Shown here one piece after another: positions 4,567-11,022 of a stretch of 15,500 bases of DNA. Source of the stretch: Clostridiales bacterium UBA7568 (GTDB lineage Bacteria > Bacillota > Clostridia > Oscillospirales > CAG-272). How positions within the stretch are numbered: position 1 is the first letter of the stretch; the number at the start of each line of letters is the position of its first letter. The notes under the pieces are model-generated. The model saw only the letters and a list, made by a program, of their open reading frames with translations, was not told the origin of the DNA and made no database searches. Location: assembly GCA_002479075.1 (NCBI GenBank), contig DLLG01000004.1, positions 34,313 through 49,812 of the forward strand, written 5' to 3'. The position numbers and the translations under genes are program-made.

Positions 4567-6933
4567 TCAAAGCGATTCTATATATTTTCTGATTTCGGAT
4601 ACGCCTTTCAGACGTCTGACTCCGTCACCCTCGGGAACGACAAGCGTCGGAGCGGTCACGATGTCATATGCCTTTGCCATATCCTCGTGTTCGTTTGCGT
4701 AAATGTTTTCGTATGCAATGCCCGCTTTTTCGAGGAGCGCCTTTGCTATCTTGCAGTTCGGGCAGGTTCTCGTTGTGAAAAGCAGGTTTGCGGCGGTCTT
4801 CGGCTCGTGTTCCTCCTTATGCTCCGGCTCCTTGTGTTCAAGCACGCCGAAATGAGTCAGGTGAGAACGCTCGATGACATATTCCTTGCGCTCGGAGAAT
4901 TCCTGCGCCTTGCCGTCATTGAAGTTCTGAACGGGACGGTAATAGCCTGTGATACGGCTGTATACCTCTGTTTTCTTCTTGCATACGGGGCATTCGTATA
5001 TTTCGCCCGCGATATATCCGTGCTCTGCGCAGACGGAGTATGTCGGGGAGAGGGTGTAATAGGGGAGTCTGTAATTTTCCGCAATCTTGCGGACGAGCGA
5101 CGCCGCCGATCTCCAATCCGGCAGCTTTTCGCCGAGGAATGCGTGGAATACGGTGCCCGACGTATAAAGCGTCTGGAGCTCATCCTGAATGTCGAGCGCG
5201 GAGAAGATGTCCTCCGTATAGCCGACGGGAAGATGGGAGCTGTTTGTATAATAAGGAGATTCCTCCGTGCCGGCTGTGATTATATCCGGATAACGACGTT
5301 TGTCGTGCTTTGCAAGGCGGTACGCCGTCGATTCTGCGGGAGTTGCTTCGAGGTTGTAAAGGTCGCCGTAGAGCTCCTGATAATCGGAGAGGCGCTCGCG
5401 CATATGATTGAGGCATTCCTTGGCAAAGTCCTGCGTTTCCTTATGAGTTATGTCTTTTCTGAGCCAGTTTGCGTTCAGACCTGCTTCGTTCATACCGACG
5501 AGACCGATCGTCGAGAAATGGTTTTTGAAGGTGCCGAGGTAACGCTTTGTATAGGGATAAAGTCCTTCGTCGAGGAGCTTTGTGATAACTTTTCTCTTGA
5601 CGCTGAGCGAACGTGCCGCAACGTCCATAATGTGGTCGAGGCGTTTATAGAAATCTTCCTTGTCCTTTGCGAGATATGCAAGACGGGGAAGGTTGATTGT
5701 TACAACGCCGATCGAGCCTGTTGACTCGCCGCTGCCGAAAAAGCCGCCGGACTTTTTGCGGAGCTCACGAAGGTCAAGGCGCAGACGGCAGCACATCGAA
5801 CGGATGTCGCTCGGCTCCATATCGGAGTTTACGTAGTTTGAGAAATACGGTGTGCCGTATTTTGCCGTCATTTCAAAGAGGAGCTTGTTGTTCTCGGTCT
5901 CCGACCAGTCAAAATCGCGGGTAATCGAATATGTGGGAATAGGATACTGGAAGCCTCTGCCGTTTGCGTCGCCCTCTATCATAATTTCGATGAATGCGCG
6001 GTTGATCATATCCATCTCTTTTTTGCAGTCTTTATAGCGGAAGGGCATTTCCTTTCCGCCGACGATGCAGTTCATCTCCGCAAGGTCTGCGGGAACGGTC
6101 CAGTCGAGGGTGATGTTCGAGAACGGAGCCTGCGTGCCCCATCTTGACGGGGTGTTCACGCCGTAAATAAAGGATTCGATACATTTTTTGACGGCGTCAT
6201 AGCTGAGGTTGTCAACCTTGACGAACGGAGCAAGATACGTGTCAAACGAGGAGAACGCCTGCGCGCCCGCCCATTCGTTCTGCATAATACCGAGGAAGTT
6301 TACCATCTGGTTGCAGAGGGTTGCGAGATGGCTTGCGGGAGCGGAGGTTATCTTTCCGACAACGCCGCCGAGCCCCTCCTGAATGAGCTGCTTGAGCGAC
6401 CAGCCTGCGCAGTAGCCTGTGAGCATAGAGAGGTCGTGAAGATGCATATCGCCGCTTCTGTGCGCATTTGCGATTTCTTCATCATATATTTCGGAGAGCC
6501 AGTAGTTTGCCGTTATTGCGCCGGAGTTTGAAAGGATAAGTCCGCCGACGGAATATGTGACTGTCGAATTTTCCTTGACGCGCCAGTCAATCGCCTTTAC
6601 GTAGCTGTTGACGAGCTCCTTGTAGTCAAGGATGGTTGATTTCATATTGCGGATTTTTTCTCTCTGCTTACGATAGAGAATGTAGGTTTTTGCAACATCG
6701 TCATAGCCTGCCTGGATGAGCACGGACTCAACGCTGTCCTGAATATCTTCGACGGAAACAAGCCCGTCCTTTACCTTGTGCTCGAAGTTCGAAGTTACCT
6801 TGAGCGCGAGGAAATCTATGACAGACGGATGATACTGTTTGCCGATGGCTTCAAACGCCTTGGTTATTGCAACGGAAATCTTGCCTATATCGAAATCCGC
6901 TATCTGACCGTCTCTTTTAACAACCTGATACAT
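4567..6933 (-). CDS. nrdD: Anaerobic (class III) ribonucleoside-triphosphate reductase with fused glutaredoxin domain
   Basis: The protein has 788 residues. The start at 6933 follows GGAGGG and begins MYQVVKRDGQ at the head of an ATP-cone (about 1-95), the allosteric dATP/ATP domain; the longer reading frame from 7062 would have to begin upstream of the predicted transcription start. The catalytic barrel follows, with cysteines at 175 (YCAGW) and 381-382 (MCCRLRL), the likely radical and reducing cysteines. A Zn-type cluster lies at Cys635, Cys648 and Cys651 (His638 nearby). The glycyl-radical block RITGYY...NFNDGK puts the radical on Gly674. After an acidic/basic linker (about 700-715), residues 716-788 form a thioredoxin-fold domain with CPNC (724-727) and a cis-proline at Pro762. 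The enzyme makes deoxyribonucleotides without oxygen. The fused domain suggests disulfide reduction by a glutaredoxin/thioredoxin route rather than formate. The operon order is nrdG-nrdD-trxB. Confidence 0.95.
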   Translation of the reverse strand: MYQVVKRDGQIADFDIGKISVAITKAFEAIGKQYHPSVIDFLALKVTSNFEHKVKDGLVSVEDIQDSVESVLIQAGYDDVAKTYILYRKQREKIRNMKSTILDYKELVNSYVKAIDWRVKENSTVTYSVGGLILSNSGAITANYWLSEIYDEEIANAHRSGDMHLHDLSMLTGYCAGWSLKQLIQEGLGGVVGKITSAPASHLATLCNQMVNFLGIMQNEWAGAQAFSSFDTYLAPFVKVDNLSYDAVKKCIESFIYGVNTPSRWGTQAPFSNITLDWTVPADLAEMNCIVGGKEMPFRYKDCKKEMDMINRAFIEIMIEGDANGRGFQYPIPTYSITRDFDWSETENNKLLFEMTAKYGTPYFSNYVNSDMEPSDIRSMCCRLRLDLRELRKKSGGFFGSGESTGSIGVVTINLPRLAYLAKDKEDFYKRLDHIMDVAARSLSVKRKVITKLLDEGLYPYTKRYLGTFKNHFSTIGLVGMNEAGLNANWLRKDITHKETQDFAKECLNHMRERLSDYQELYGDLYNLEATPAESTAYRLAKHDKRRYPDIITAGTEESPYYTNSSHLPVGYTEDIFSALDIQDELQTLYTSGTVFHAFLGEKLPDWRSAASLVRKIAENYRLPYYTLSPTYSVCAEHGYIAGEIYECPVCKKKTEVYSRITGYYRPVQNFNDGKAQEFSERKEYVIERSHLTHFGVLEHKEPEHKEEHEPKTAANLLFTTRTCPNCKIAKALLEKAGIAYENIYANEHEDMAKAYDIVTAPTLVVPEGDGVRRLKGVSEIRKYIESL

Positions 6934-6964
6934 AATAAAAAACCCTCCGTATTGACAAACGCAG

Positions 6965-6987
6965 CCCCCGCCTTGTTTTTGCGGGAG
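6965..6987 (-). promoter_or_regulatory. Hairpin in the nrdD mRNA leader
   Basis: On the minus strand CTCCCGC (6981-6987) pairs with GCGGGGG (6965-6971) around a 9-base loop, a 7 bp stem with one G-U pair. It lies in the predicted leader of about 79 bases. No U-tract follows, so it is not a terminator. It may affect mRNA stability or translation, or may be incidental. Confidence 0.4.
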
Positions 6988-7018
6988 CGGACGTTGAATT
7001 CTTTTTCGCAGTGATACA

Positions 7019-7047
7019 ATTTTATCACTTCGGAAAGGCGTTGTCAA
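7019..7047 (-). promoter_or_regulatory. Promoter of nrdD
   Basis: On the minus strand a consensus TTGACA (7042-7047) and TAAAAT (7019-7024) are exactly 17 bases apart. The start would be near 7012. It lies between nrdG and nrdD, so nrdD-trxB can be transcribed separately from nrdG. Confidence 0.85.
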
Positions 7048-7056
7048 GTGGAGAGT

Positions 7057-7072
7057 GCACAATATATTGTGT
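7057..7072. promoter_or_regulatory. NrdR box 1
   Basis: GCACAATATATTGTGT matches the known NrdR-box consensus (acaCwAtATaTwGtgt) at 15 of 16 positions and contains a perfect 14 bp palindrome, CACAATATATTGTG (7058-7071). NrdR is the ATP/dATP-sensing repressor of ribonucleotide reductase genes. The box lies just upstream of the nrdD -35 box. Confidence 0.88.
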
Positions 7073-7097
7073 TTTTAGAGCAAATCGTGAAAAATCG

Positions 7098-7113
7098 GAA
7101 CAATATATAGATT
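7098..7113. promoter_or_regulatory. NrdR box 2 (weaker)
   Basis: GAACAATATATAGATT matches the NrdR consensus at about 12 of 16 positions, with the central CAATATATAG conserved. Its centre is 41 bp from that of box 1, close to four helical turns, so two NrdR dimers would sit on the same face. It overlaps the last two bases of the nrdG stop codon and a TATAAT at 7111-7116 on the minus strand. Confidence 0.7.
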
Positions 7114-7804
7114 ATACCCCTCGGAGTTGTGCATTTGGCACAAAACGTCGGGCGATGTCGAGAAAGCGCAGATATTCGTCGCGACCGAAGCCGCAAAGCC
7201 CCTCGGAGAGCAGCTCTCCGGAGTCCTTGAAAGCCTGAAGGTACCAGCGCTCCGCGCCGGAAATCCATTTGCCGATCGTTTCGATGTCATCCTCCGTATG
7301 AAACCCCTTTACAAGGGTTGTGCGGAATTCAAAACCGACCTTACCGCTCATCAGAATACGGATGCTTTCTTCGATTTTGCCGAGCGGAGCGGAGGGGAGA
7401 CCGATTGTTTTTGCGTATTTATGCGGGCTGTTTTTTATATCCATAGCGACGTAATCGACAAGCCCTTTTTCGATGAGCCGGCGAAGCCTTTCGGGGAATG
7501 CGCCGTTCGTATCGAGCTTGACGGCATAGCCCATAGACTTTATTTTCTCGATGAAGCTTTCCGTTTCGTCCGTTATGAGCGGCTCGCCGCCCGTTATCGC
7601 AACGCCGTCCAGACGGTTTCTTCTGTTTTCGAGAAAAGCGAAGAATTCCTCCTCCGGTATATTTTCTCCCTCTCCCGCGCCGAGCACGAGCGAGGAATTA
7701 TGGCAGAAGGGACAACGGAAGTTGCAGCCGCCGAGAAAGACGGTGCACGCTGTTTTGCCGGGAAAATCGAGCAGGGTAAGCTTCTGAAGTCCGGATATTG
7801 TCAT
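7112..7804 (-). CDS. nrdG: Anaerobic ribonucleotide reductase activating protein (radical SAM)
   Basis: The protein has 230 residues, the longer NrdG2-type activase. The radical-SAM cluster motif CNFRCPFC gives Cys27, Cys31 and Cys34, and TGGEPL (71-76) is the SAM-binding GGE motif. The N-terminus SGLQKLTLLDFPGK is characteristic of this subfamily. It uses reduced [4Fe-4S] and S-adenosylmethionine to generate the glycyl radical on NrdD (predicted Gly674). A GGGAGG ribosome binding site lies five bases before the ATG. It is directly upstream of nrdD, separated by 178 bp that contain the nrdD promoter and two NrdR boxes. It has its own promoter at 7838-7866. A pyruvate-formate-lyase-type activase is the only close alternative, and the neighbour argues against it. 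Confidence 0.95.
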   Translation of the reverse strand: MTISGLQKLTLLDFPGKTACTVFLGGCNFRCPFCHNSSLVLGAGEGENIPEEEFFAFLENRRNRLDGVAITGGEPLITDETESFIEKIKSMGYAVKLDTNGAFPERLRRLIEKGLVDYVAMDIKNSPHKYAKTIGLPSAPLGKIEESIRILMSGKVGFEFRTTLVKGFHTEDDIETIGKWISGAERWYLQAFKDSGELLSEGLCGFGRDEYLRFLDIARRFVPNAQLRGV

Positions 7805-7837
7805 AAAAACCTCCCTGCGCCTGTTTTACGGCTACAT

Positions 7838-7866
7838 ATGATAACACAAACCGCCCGTTTTTTCAA
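7838..7866 (-). promoter_or_regulatory. Promoter of nrdG
   Basis: On the minus strand TTGAAA (7861-7866) and TATCAT (7838-7843) are 17 bases apart. The start would be near 7831, leaving a leader of about 27 bases. No NrdR box was recognised at this promoter. Confidence 0.7.
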
Positions 7867-7930
7867 TAGAAGGGAAAAAATTTAATAAATAAATTTCATT
7901 TCGTCTATTTATTTTTCTTTCCGACTGTGC

Positions 7931-7943
7931 TATCATATATAAT
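7931..7943 (+). promoter_or_regulatory. Possible -10 region upstream of the CPBP gene
   Basis: TGCTATCAT (an extended -10 form) and an overlapping consensus TATAAT (7938-7943) occur here, but no good -35 box is present at 16-18 bases. It is the only promoter-like signal before the CPBP gene and is divergent to the nrdG promoter. Confidence 0.4.
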
Positions 7944-7957
7944 GTAAGAAAATCATC

Positions 7958-7966
7958 GGAGGTGAT
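7958..7966 (+). promoter_or_regulatory. Ribosome binding site that decides the CPBP start
   Basis: GGAGGTGAT is an almost full-length match to the anti-Shine-Dalgarno sequence. Two upstream in-frame starts, GTG at 7962 and ATG at 7965, lie inside this site and cannot be used with it. The GTG at 7971 is eight bases after GGAGG, the ideal distance. Confidence 0.8.
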
Positions 7967-7970
7967 GTCT

Positions 7971-9047
7971 GTGGACGAAAATAAGGAAATCGTTTTTGAA
8001 GGAAGCGTCGGCGAAAGCGTTGGGCAAAAGCCGAAGTATCCGTTCGGCAGGCTGTACGGAAAGATGAGCTGGCTATTTTTTGCCGTTGTGATGCTCATCG
8101 TCTGCGCGAATATCTGCGCAGTCGTTCTGGCTATGATAGCAAATTTTTATAAGCCCGAGATAATTGAGGACAGCCGGTATGCGCTGGCGGTGAGCGGGAT
8201 AGCAATGTATGCCGTCGGCTCGCCGATCGCAATTATTATGCTTCTTTTCTCAACACCGCAGCAGAGCATCGGCGAAAGAAAGAAGATAGGCTTCGGCAGC
8301 TGGATGAAATATCTCTGCATAGCGTTTATGTTTATGCTTGCGGGAAATCTCGTCGGCATAGCCATAACGGGCGGGATAGGAATTGCTCTCGGCAGACCGA
8401 TAACAAACCCCGTTGCGGATATGCTCGGAGGAGGCTCCTGGATAATCGTTTTTGTCACGACTGTCATAGCGGCGCCGATTTTTGAGGAAATCATATTCAG
8501 AAAGCTGCTGATAGACAGGATGGGCACCTTCGGAGAAAAGACGGCGATAATCGCTTCCGCGCTTGCGTTCGGACTTGTACACGGGAATTTCAGCCAGTTC
8601 TTTTATGCGTTCGGAGTCGGACTTTTGTTCGGATATGTATATTGTAAGACTAAAAACATATGGTATACAATAGCGATGCATATGGTTATCAACGGCGTAT
8701 CCGGTGTTCTGACAGCGTATATCTCGGATAAAATCGATACGGATGCAATAGCCGCCGTATCGGATAAGATGGCGGAGGCAACGTCGGACGAGGAAATAAT
8801 GCGTCTGTTCGGAGAGCTTATGAGATGCTCCGCGCCGATGTTCGCTTTGCTCGGCGTGATGCTTGTCATTTTTGTTCTGGCAATACTCGGAATAGTTTTT
8901 CTGGCAAAGGACGCAAAAAACGTCAGGCTCGAAGAATGTGTATATGATATTCCGAAGAAGAAAATCAGAGTTGCGACGTATCTGAACGTCGGAGTGATAG
9001 TTCTTTATGCTGTAATGGCGATAAGTTTTATCGGATCGCTTGCATAA
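7971..9047 (+). CDS. CPBP family intramembrane glutamic endopeptidase
   Basis: The protein has 358 residues from a GTG start chosen by the ribosome binding site. Hydrophobic segments begin near residues 33-58, 72-93, 111-139, 157-170, 189-202, 208-224, 291-312 and 335-356. The three family motifs are all present: EEIIFR (Glu172/Glu173/Arg177), FGLVH (Phe200...His204) and HMVIN (His237...Asn241). CPBP (Abi/CaaX-protease-like) proteins are membrane peptidases related to eukaryotic Rce1. In bacteria they are linked to bacteriocin immunity or maturation, but many, like this one with no bacteriocin neighbour, have no known substrate. A soluble-looking loop occupies about 250-285. It is followed 31 bases later by the small acidic protein and is probably co-transcribed with it. 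Confidence 0.92.
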   Translation: MDENKEIVFEGSVGESVGQKPKYPFGRLYGKMSWLFFAVVMLIVCANICAVVLAMIANFYKPEIIEDSRYALAVSGIAMYAVGSPIAIIMLLFSTPQQSIGERKKIGFGSWMKYLCIAFMFMLAGNLVGIAITGGIGIALGRPITNPVADMLGGGSWIIVFVTTVIAAPIFEEIIFRKLLIDRMGTFGEKTAIIASALAFGLVHGNFSQFFYAFGVGLLFGYVYCKTKNIWYTIAMHMVINGVSGVLTAYISDKIDTDAIAAVSDKMAEATSDEEIMRLFGELMRCSAPMFALLGVMLVIFVLAILGIVFLAKDAKNVRLEECVYDIPKKKIRVATYLNVGVIVLYAVMAISFIGSLA

Positions 9048-9078
9048 ATGTTTTTATACTGAAAGGAGATTTTAAAAA

Positions 9079-9504
9079 ATGAAAAAAGGTTTCGGACTCG
9101 GTTGGATACTTCTCGGGGCGGCGCTTCTTACGCCTTACGCTACGGAGAAAAATGATGAAACGGGCGAATGCGAGGCACGCTCGCTTCTGCTGAAGGTCAA
9201 GACGAAAAAAACGGTTGACGAGGACGGTTCAAAGCATTTTGACTACAAACTGAACTTTGCCGGCATTCCGACAGCGGAGGATCTCGAAATAATCCGCAAC
9301 AACGTTTCAAGCGGAATAGCGAAGGCTTCCGTCGGCATATGCAAATGCGCAAAGAAGGTTTCGGACGCAATAAAGAACGCAACGTCCGGCAAATGCGACG
9401 ACTGCGAAGACTTTGACGGCAGCGAAGAGGATTTTGAAAACATCTTTGATGACGAGCCGGAAAAAGAGACAGAAGCTCCCGAAGAGGGAAGCGAAGCGCT
9501 TTAA
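9079..9504 (+). CDS. Small acidic cysteine-containing protein, unknown function
   Basis: I do not recognise this 141-residue protein. It starts MKKGFGLGWILLGAALLTPY, a short glycine-rich hydrophobic segment that could be a membrane anchor or a weak signal peptide. A polar, probably folded middle part (about 22-100) follows. It has five cysteines: Cys31, then a C-x-C pair (88, 90) and a C-x2-C pair (106, 109) that could bind metal. The last 35 residues are very rich in Asp and Glu and look disordered. The ribosome binding site is AAAGGAG about ten bases upstream. It lies 31 bases after the CPBP protease gene with a strong terminator behind it, so the two form a likely two-gene unit. A substrate or partner relation is conceivable but unproven. 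Confidence 0.8.
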   Translation: MKKGFGLGWILLGAALLTPYATEKNDETGECEARSLLLKVKTKKTVDEDGSKHFDYKLNFAGIPTAEDLEIIRNNVSSGIAKASVGICKCAKKVSDAIKNATSGKCDDCEDFDGSEEDFENIFDDEPEKETEAPEEGSEAL

Positions 9505-9514
9505 AAAACGAAAG

Positions 9515-9539
9515 ATCCGTCCTTCGGGGCGGATTTTTT
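9515..9539 (+). terminator. Intrinsic terminator with TTCG tetraloop
   Basis: ATCCGTCC (9515-9522) pairs with GGGCGGAT (9527-9534), including one G-U pair, around the stable TTCG loop, followed by a T-run to 9539. It ends the CPBP/acidic-protein unit. From here to the infC promoter (9540-9622) only a small hairpin (AAGCC 9561-9565 with GGCTT 9575-9579) is seen. Confidence 0.9.
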
Positions 9540-9622
9540 AGCGAAAGGCGTGAGGAAGCGAAGCCTGCGGTGCGGGCTTTACTGAATATGCGGCAAAAAA
9601 ACGATAAAATTGCAAAATCGAC

Positions 9623-9651
9623 TTGACAAAGGCTGAAAAGTGTGATATACT
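9623..9651 (+). promoter_or_regulatory. Promoter of infC-rpmI-rplT
   Basis: A consensus TTGACA (9623-9628) and TATACT (9646-9651) are separated by 17 bases. Transcription would begin near 9658, so the infC leader is about 150 bases long. Confidence 0.88.
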
Positions 9652-9657
9652 GCTTTG

Positions 9658-9808
9658 GCAAAACAAAGAAAAGCGTTCTCCGCTTTCACCAAGCCGCGCG
9701 GCGAGCTTGGTTAATAACTTTCGGTTTTCCTTGCGGTGCAGGGGGAATTTTCGGTGCGGAGAGGCTCTTTGGCTTTCCGCAATTTTTATTTTTTGGAGGT
9801 GTGCTACT
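9658..9808 (+). ncRNA. Structured leader of infC-rpmI-rplT, candidate L20-type autoregulatory leader
   Basis: The transcript leader contains successive hairpins. AAAGCG/CGCTTT is at 9670-9686, ACCAAGC/GCTTGGT at 9688-9711, and a terminator-type hairpin at 9756-9780 has a U-tract. In Bacillus and other Firmicutes this operon is controlled by ribosomal protein L20 binding such a leader and causing premature termination (the Rfam L20 leader class). Position, gene order and the terminator just before infC all fit. I did not align it to the covariance model, so membership is inference. Confidence 0.7.
9756..9794 (+). terminator. Leader attenuator before infC
   Basis: GCGGAGAG (9756-9763) pairs completely, with one G-U, with CTTTCCGC (9773-9780) around a 9-base loop. 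The T-rich tract AATTTTTATTTTTT (9781-9794) follows. The infC Shine-Dalgarno GGAGG starts at the next base, 9795. This is the layout of a transcription attenuator. Confidence 0.8.
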
Positions 9809-10327
9809 ATCAGCACTAAAGATTATCTTTACAACGAGGACATAAGAGTTCCTCAGGTGCGCCTTATCGGCGAGGACGGCGAACAGCTCGGCATCGTTGA
9901 TACGGCAAAGGCTCTCAAAGCCGCATATGACAGCGGCAGTGACCTTGTTATGATAGCGGATAAGGCGGATCCGCCCGTATGCCGTATTATGGACTACGGA
10001 AAGTTCCGTTTTGAGCGTGAAAAACGCGAAAAAGAGGCAAAAAAGAGACAGCAGGTTGTTGAAGTCAAGGAAATTCAGCTCTCCTGCAACATAGGCGATC
10101 ACGACTTTGAAACAAAGCTCGGTCACGCGCTTCGTTTCCTCAAAGAGGGAAACAAGGTCCGTGCCGTAGTCAAGTTCAACGGCAGACGTGAGCTCCTGCA
10201 TCCCGAGCTCGGCACGGCAATGATGGACAGATTCGTTGCGGCGTGCTCCGAATACGGCACAACGGAAAAGAAAGCCGTTCTCGAGGGACGCAAGCTCTCT
10301 CTGATAATATCGCCGATAAAGAAGTAA
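9809..10327 (+). CDS. infC: Translation initiation factor IF-3, with AUC start codon
   Basis: The protein has 172 residues and normal IF-3 length when started at ATC 9809, nine bases after GGAGG. There is no in-frame ATG, GTG or TTG between that ribosome binding site and the conserved N-terminal sequence (STKDYLYNEDIRV). The upstream in-frame TTG at 9623 is the promoter -35 box. Non-AUG starts of the AUU/AUC/AUA type are typical of infC and let IF-3 repress its own synthesis. The N-domain contains the signature PPVCRIMDYGKFRFE at 55-69, a charged linker spans about 66-82, and the C-domain contains FNGRRELLHPELG (123-135). IF-3 binds the 30S subunit, keeps subunits apart and checks the start codon. 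It heads the operon infC-rpmI-rplT. Confidence 0.95.
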   Translation: MSTKDYLYNEDIRVPQVRLIGEDGEQLGIVDTAKALKAAYDSGSDLVMIADKADPPVCRIMDYGKFRFEREKREKEAKKRQQVVEVKEIQLSCNIGDHDFETKLGHALRFLKEGNKVRAVVKFNGRRELLHPELGTAMMDRFVAACSEYGTTEKKAVLEGRKLSLIISPIKK

Positions 10328-10376
10328 TCAAAAAGCGGCTCTGCCGCAAAAGTCATATCGAAAGGAAAAAATCATT

Positions 10377-10571
10377 ATGCCTAAGATCAAAACACACAGC
10401 GCGACAGCGAAAAGATTTTCTGTCACAAAGAGCGGAAGAGTTAAAATGAACAGCTCCAACCGCCGTCACAAGCTCGGACTCAAGACACCCAAGCGTAAGA
10501 GACAGCTCAGACGCAACACTTACCTCAGCCCCTCTTTCGAGGCAACGGTAAAGACACTCATCCAGAAATAA
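10377..10571 (+). CDS. rpmI: Large-subunit ribosomal protein bL35
   Basis: The 64-residue, strongly basic protein begins MPKIKTHSATAKRF, the diagnostic bL35 N-terminus, and ends with the RRNTYLSP region typical of the family. It is part of the 50S subunit. It lies 49 bases after infC, behind a small hairpin (GCGGC 10335-10339 with GCCGC 10343-10347). AAAGGAAAAA upstream provides the ribosome binding site. Confidence 0.98.
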   Translation: MPKIKTHSATAKRFSVTKSGRVKMNSSNRRHKLGLKTPKRKRQLRRNTYLSPSFEATVKTLIQK

Positions 10572-10598
10572 TCAGAATCGAAACAGGAGGAAGCAAAG

Positions 10599-10952
10599 AT
10601 GGCAAGAGTTAAAGGTGCGATGATGACTCGCAAGAGAAGAAATAAAATGCTCAAGCTCGCTAAGGGCTACTGGGGCGCTAAGAGCAAACACTTCAAGATG
10701 GCTAAAGAGCAGGTAATGAAGAGCGGTAACTACGCTTTTGCAGGCCGTAAGCTCAAAAAGAGAGATTTCCGTTCTCTCTGGATCACAAGAATTTCCGCTC
10801 AGGCAAAGGTAAACGGTATCAACTATTCTCAGCTTATGCACGGTCTTAAGCTCGCAGGCGTTGACATCAACCGCAAGATGCTCGCAGAGCTCGCAGTTTC
10901 CGATAAGGACGCATTCGCATCCCTCGTTGAAACAGCAAAGAAAGCACTTTAA
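10599..10952 (+). CDS. rplT: Large-subunit ribosomal protein bL20
   Basis: The protein has 117 residues, the usual bL20 length. Recognisable blocks are MARVKG at the start, TRKRRNKMLKLAKGYWGAKS near 10-29, KKRDFRSLWI near 53-62 and YSQLMHGLKLAGVDINRKMLAELA in the globular C-domain. It is needed early in 50S assembly by binding 23S rRNA. In Firmicutes it is the expected repressor of its own operon through the infC leader. An AGGAGG ribosome binding site lies about ten bases upstream. It lies 27 bases after rpmI, so the operon is tight. Confidence 0.98.
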   Translation: MARVKGAMMTRKRRNKMLKLAKGYWGAKSKHFKMAKEQVMKSGNYAFAGRKLKKRDFRSLWITRISAQAKVNGINYSQLMHGLKLAGVDINRKMLAELAVSDKDAFASLVETAKKAL

Positions 10953-10971
10953 TTATTTATAATAATTCCGG

Positions 10972-11000
10972 AACCAAAGCTGAAATATGCTTTGGTTTTG
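10972..11000 (+). terminator. Possible terminator after rplT
   Basis: AACCAAAGC (10972-10980) pairs perfectly with GCTTTGGTT (10989-10997) around an 8-base loop. The U-tract is short and interrupted (TTTTG), so termination may be partial and the methyltransferase gene may be reached by read-through. Confidence 0.55.
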
Positions 11001-11022
11001 TGCGTATAAGGGAGAAAATATT

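Noticed and set aside
4687..5724. 345-codon open frame antisense to nrdD
   Set aside because: nrdD is certain here from its conserved catalytic motifs. The opposite frame is a by-product of codon bias and has no start signals.
6934..7062. 43-residue N-terminal extension of NrdD
   Set aside because: The extension would cover the predicted promoter and leader. A proper ribosome binding site and the family N-terminus are at 6933.
7127..7885. 252-codon open frame antisense to nrdG
   Set aside because: It overlaps the certain nrdG gene and its promoter and has no recognisable product.
9623..9808. 62-residue N-terminal extension of IF-3 from TTG 9623
   Set aside because: TTG 9623 is the -35 box of the promoter, and the extension is unlike IF-3. 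ATC 9809 is the sensible start.
10958..10963. TATAAT after rplT as a promoter for the methyltransferase gene
   Set aside because: No -35-like sequence is present at 16-18 bases. The AT-rich context makes a chance match likely.
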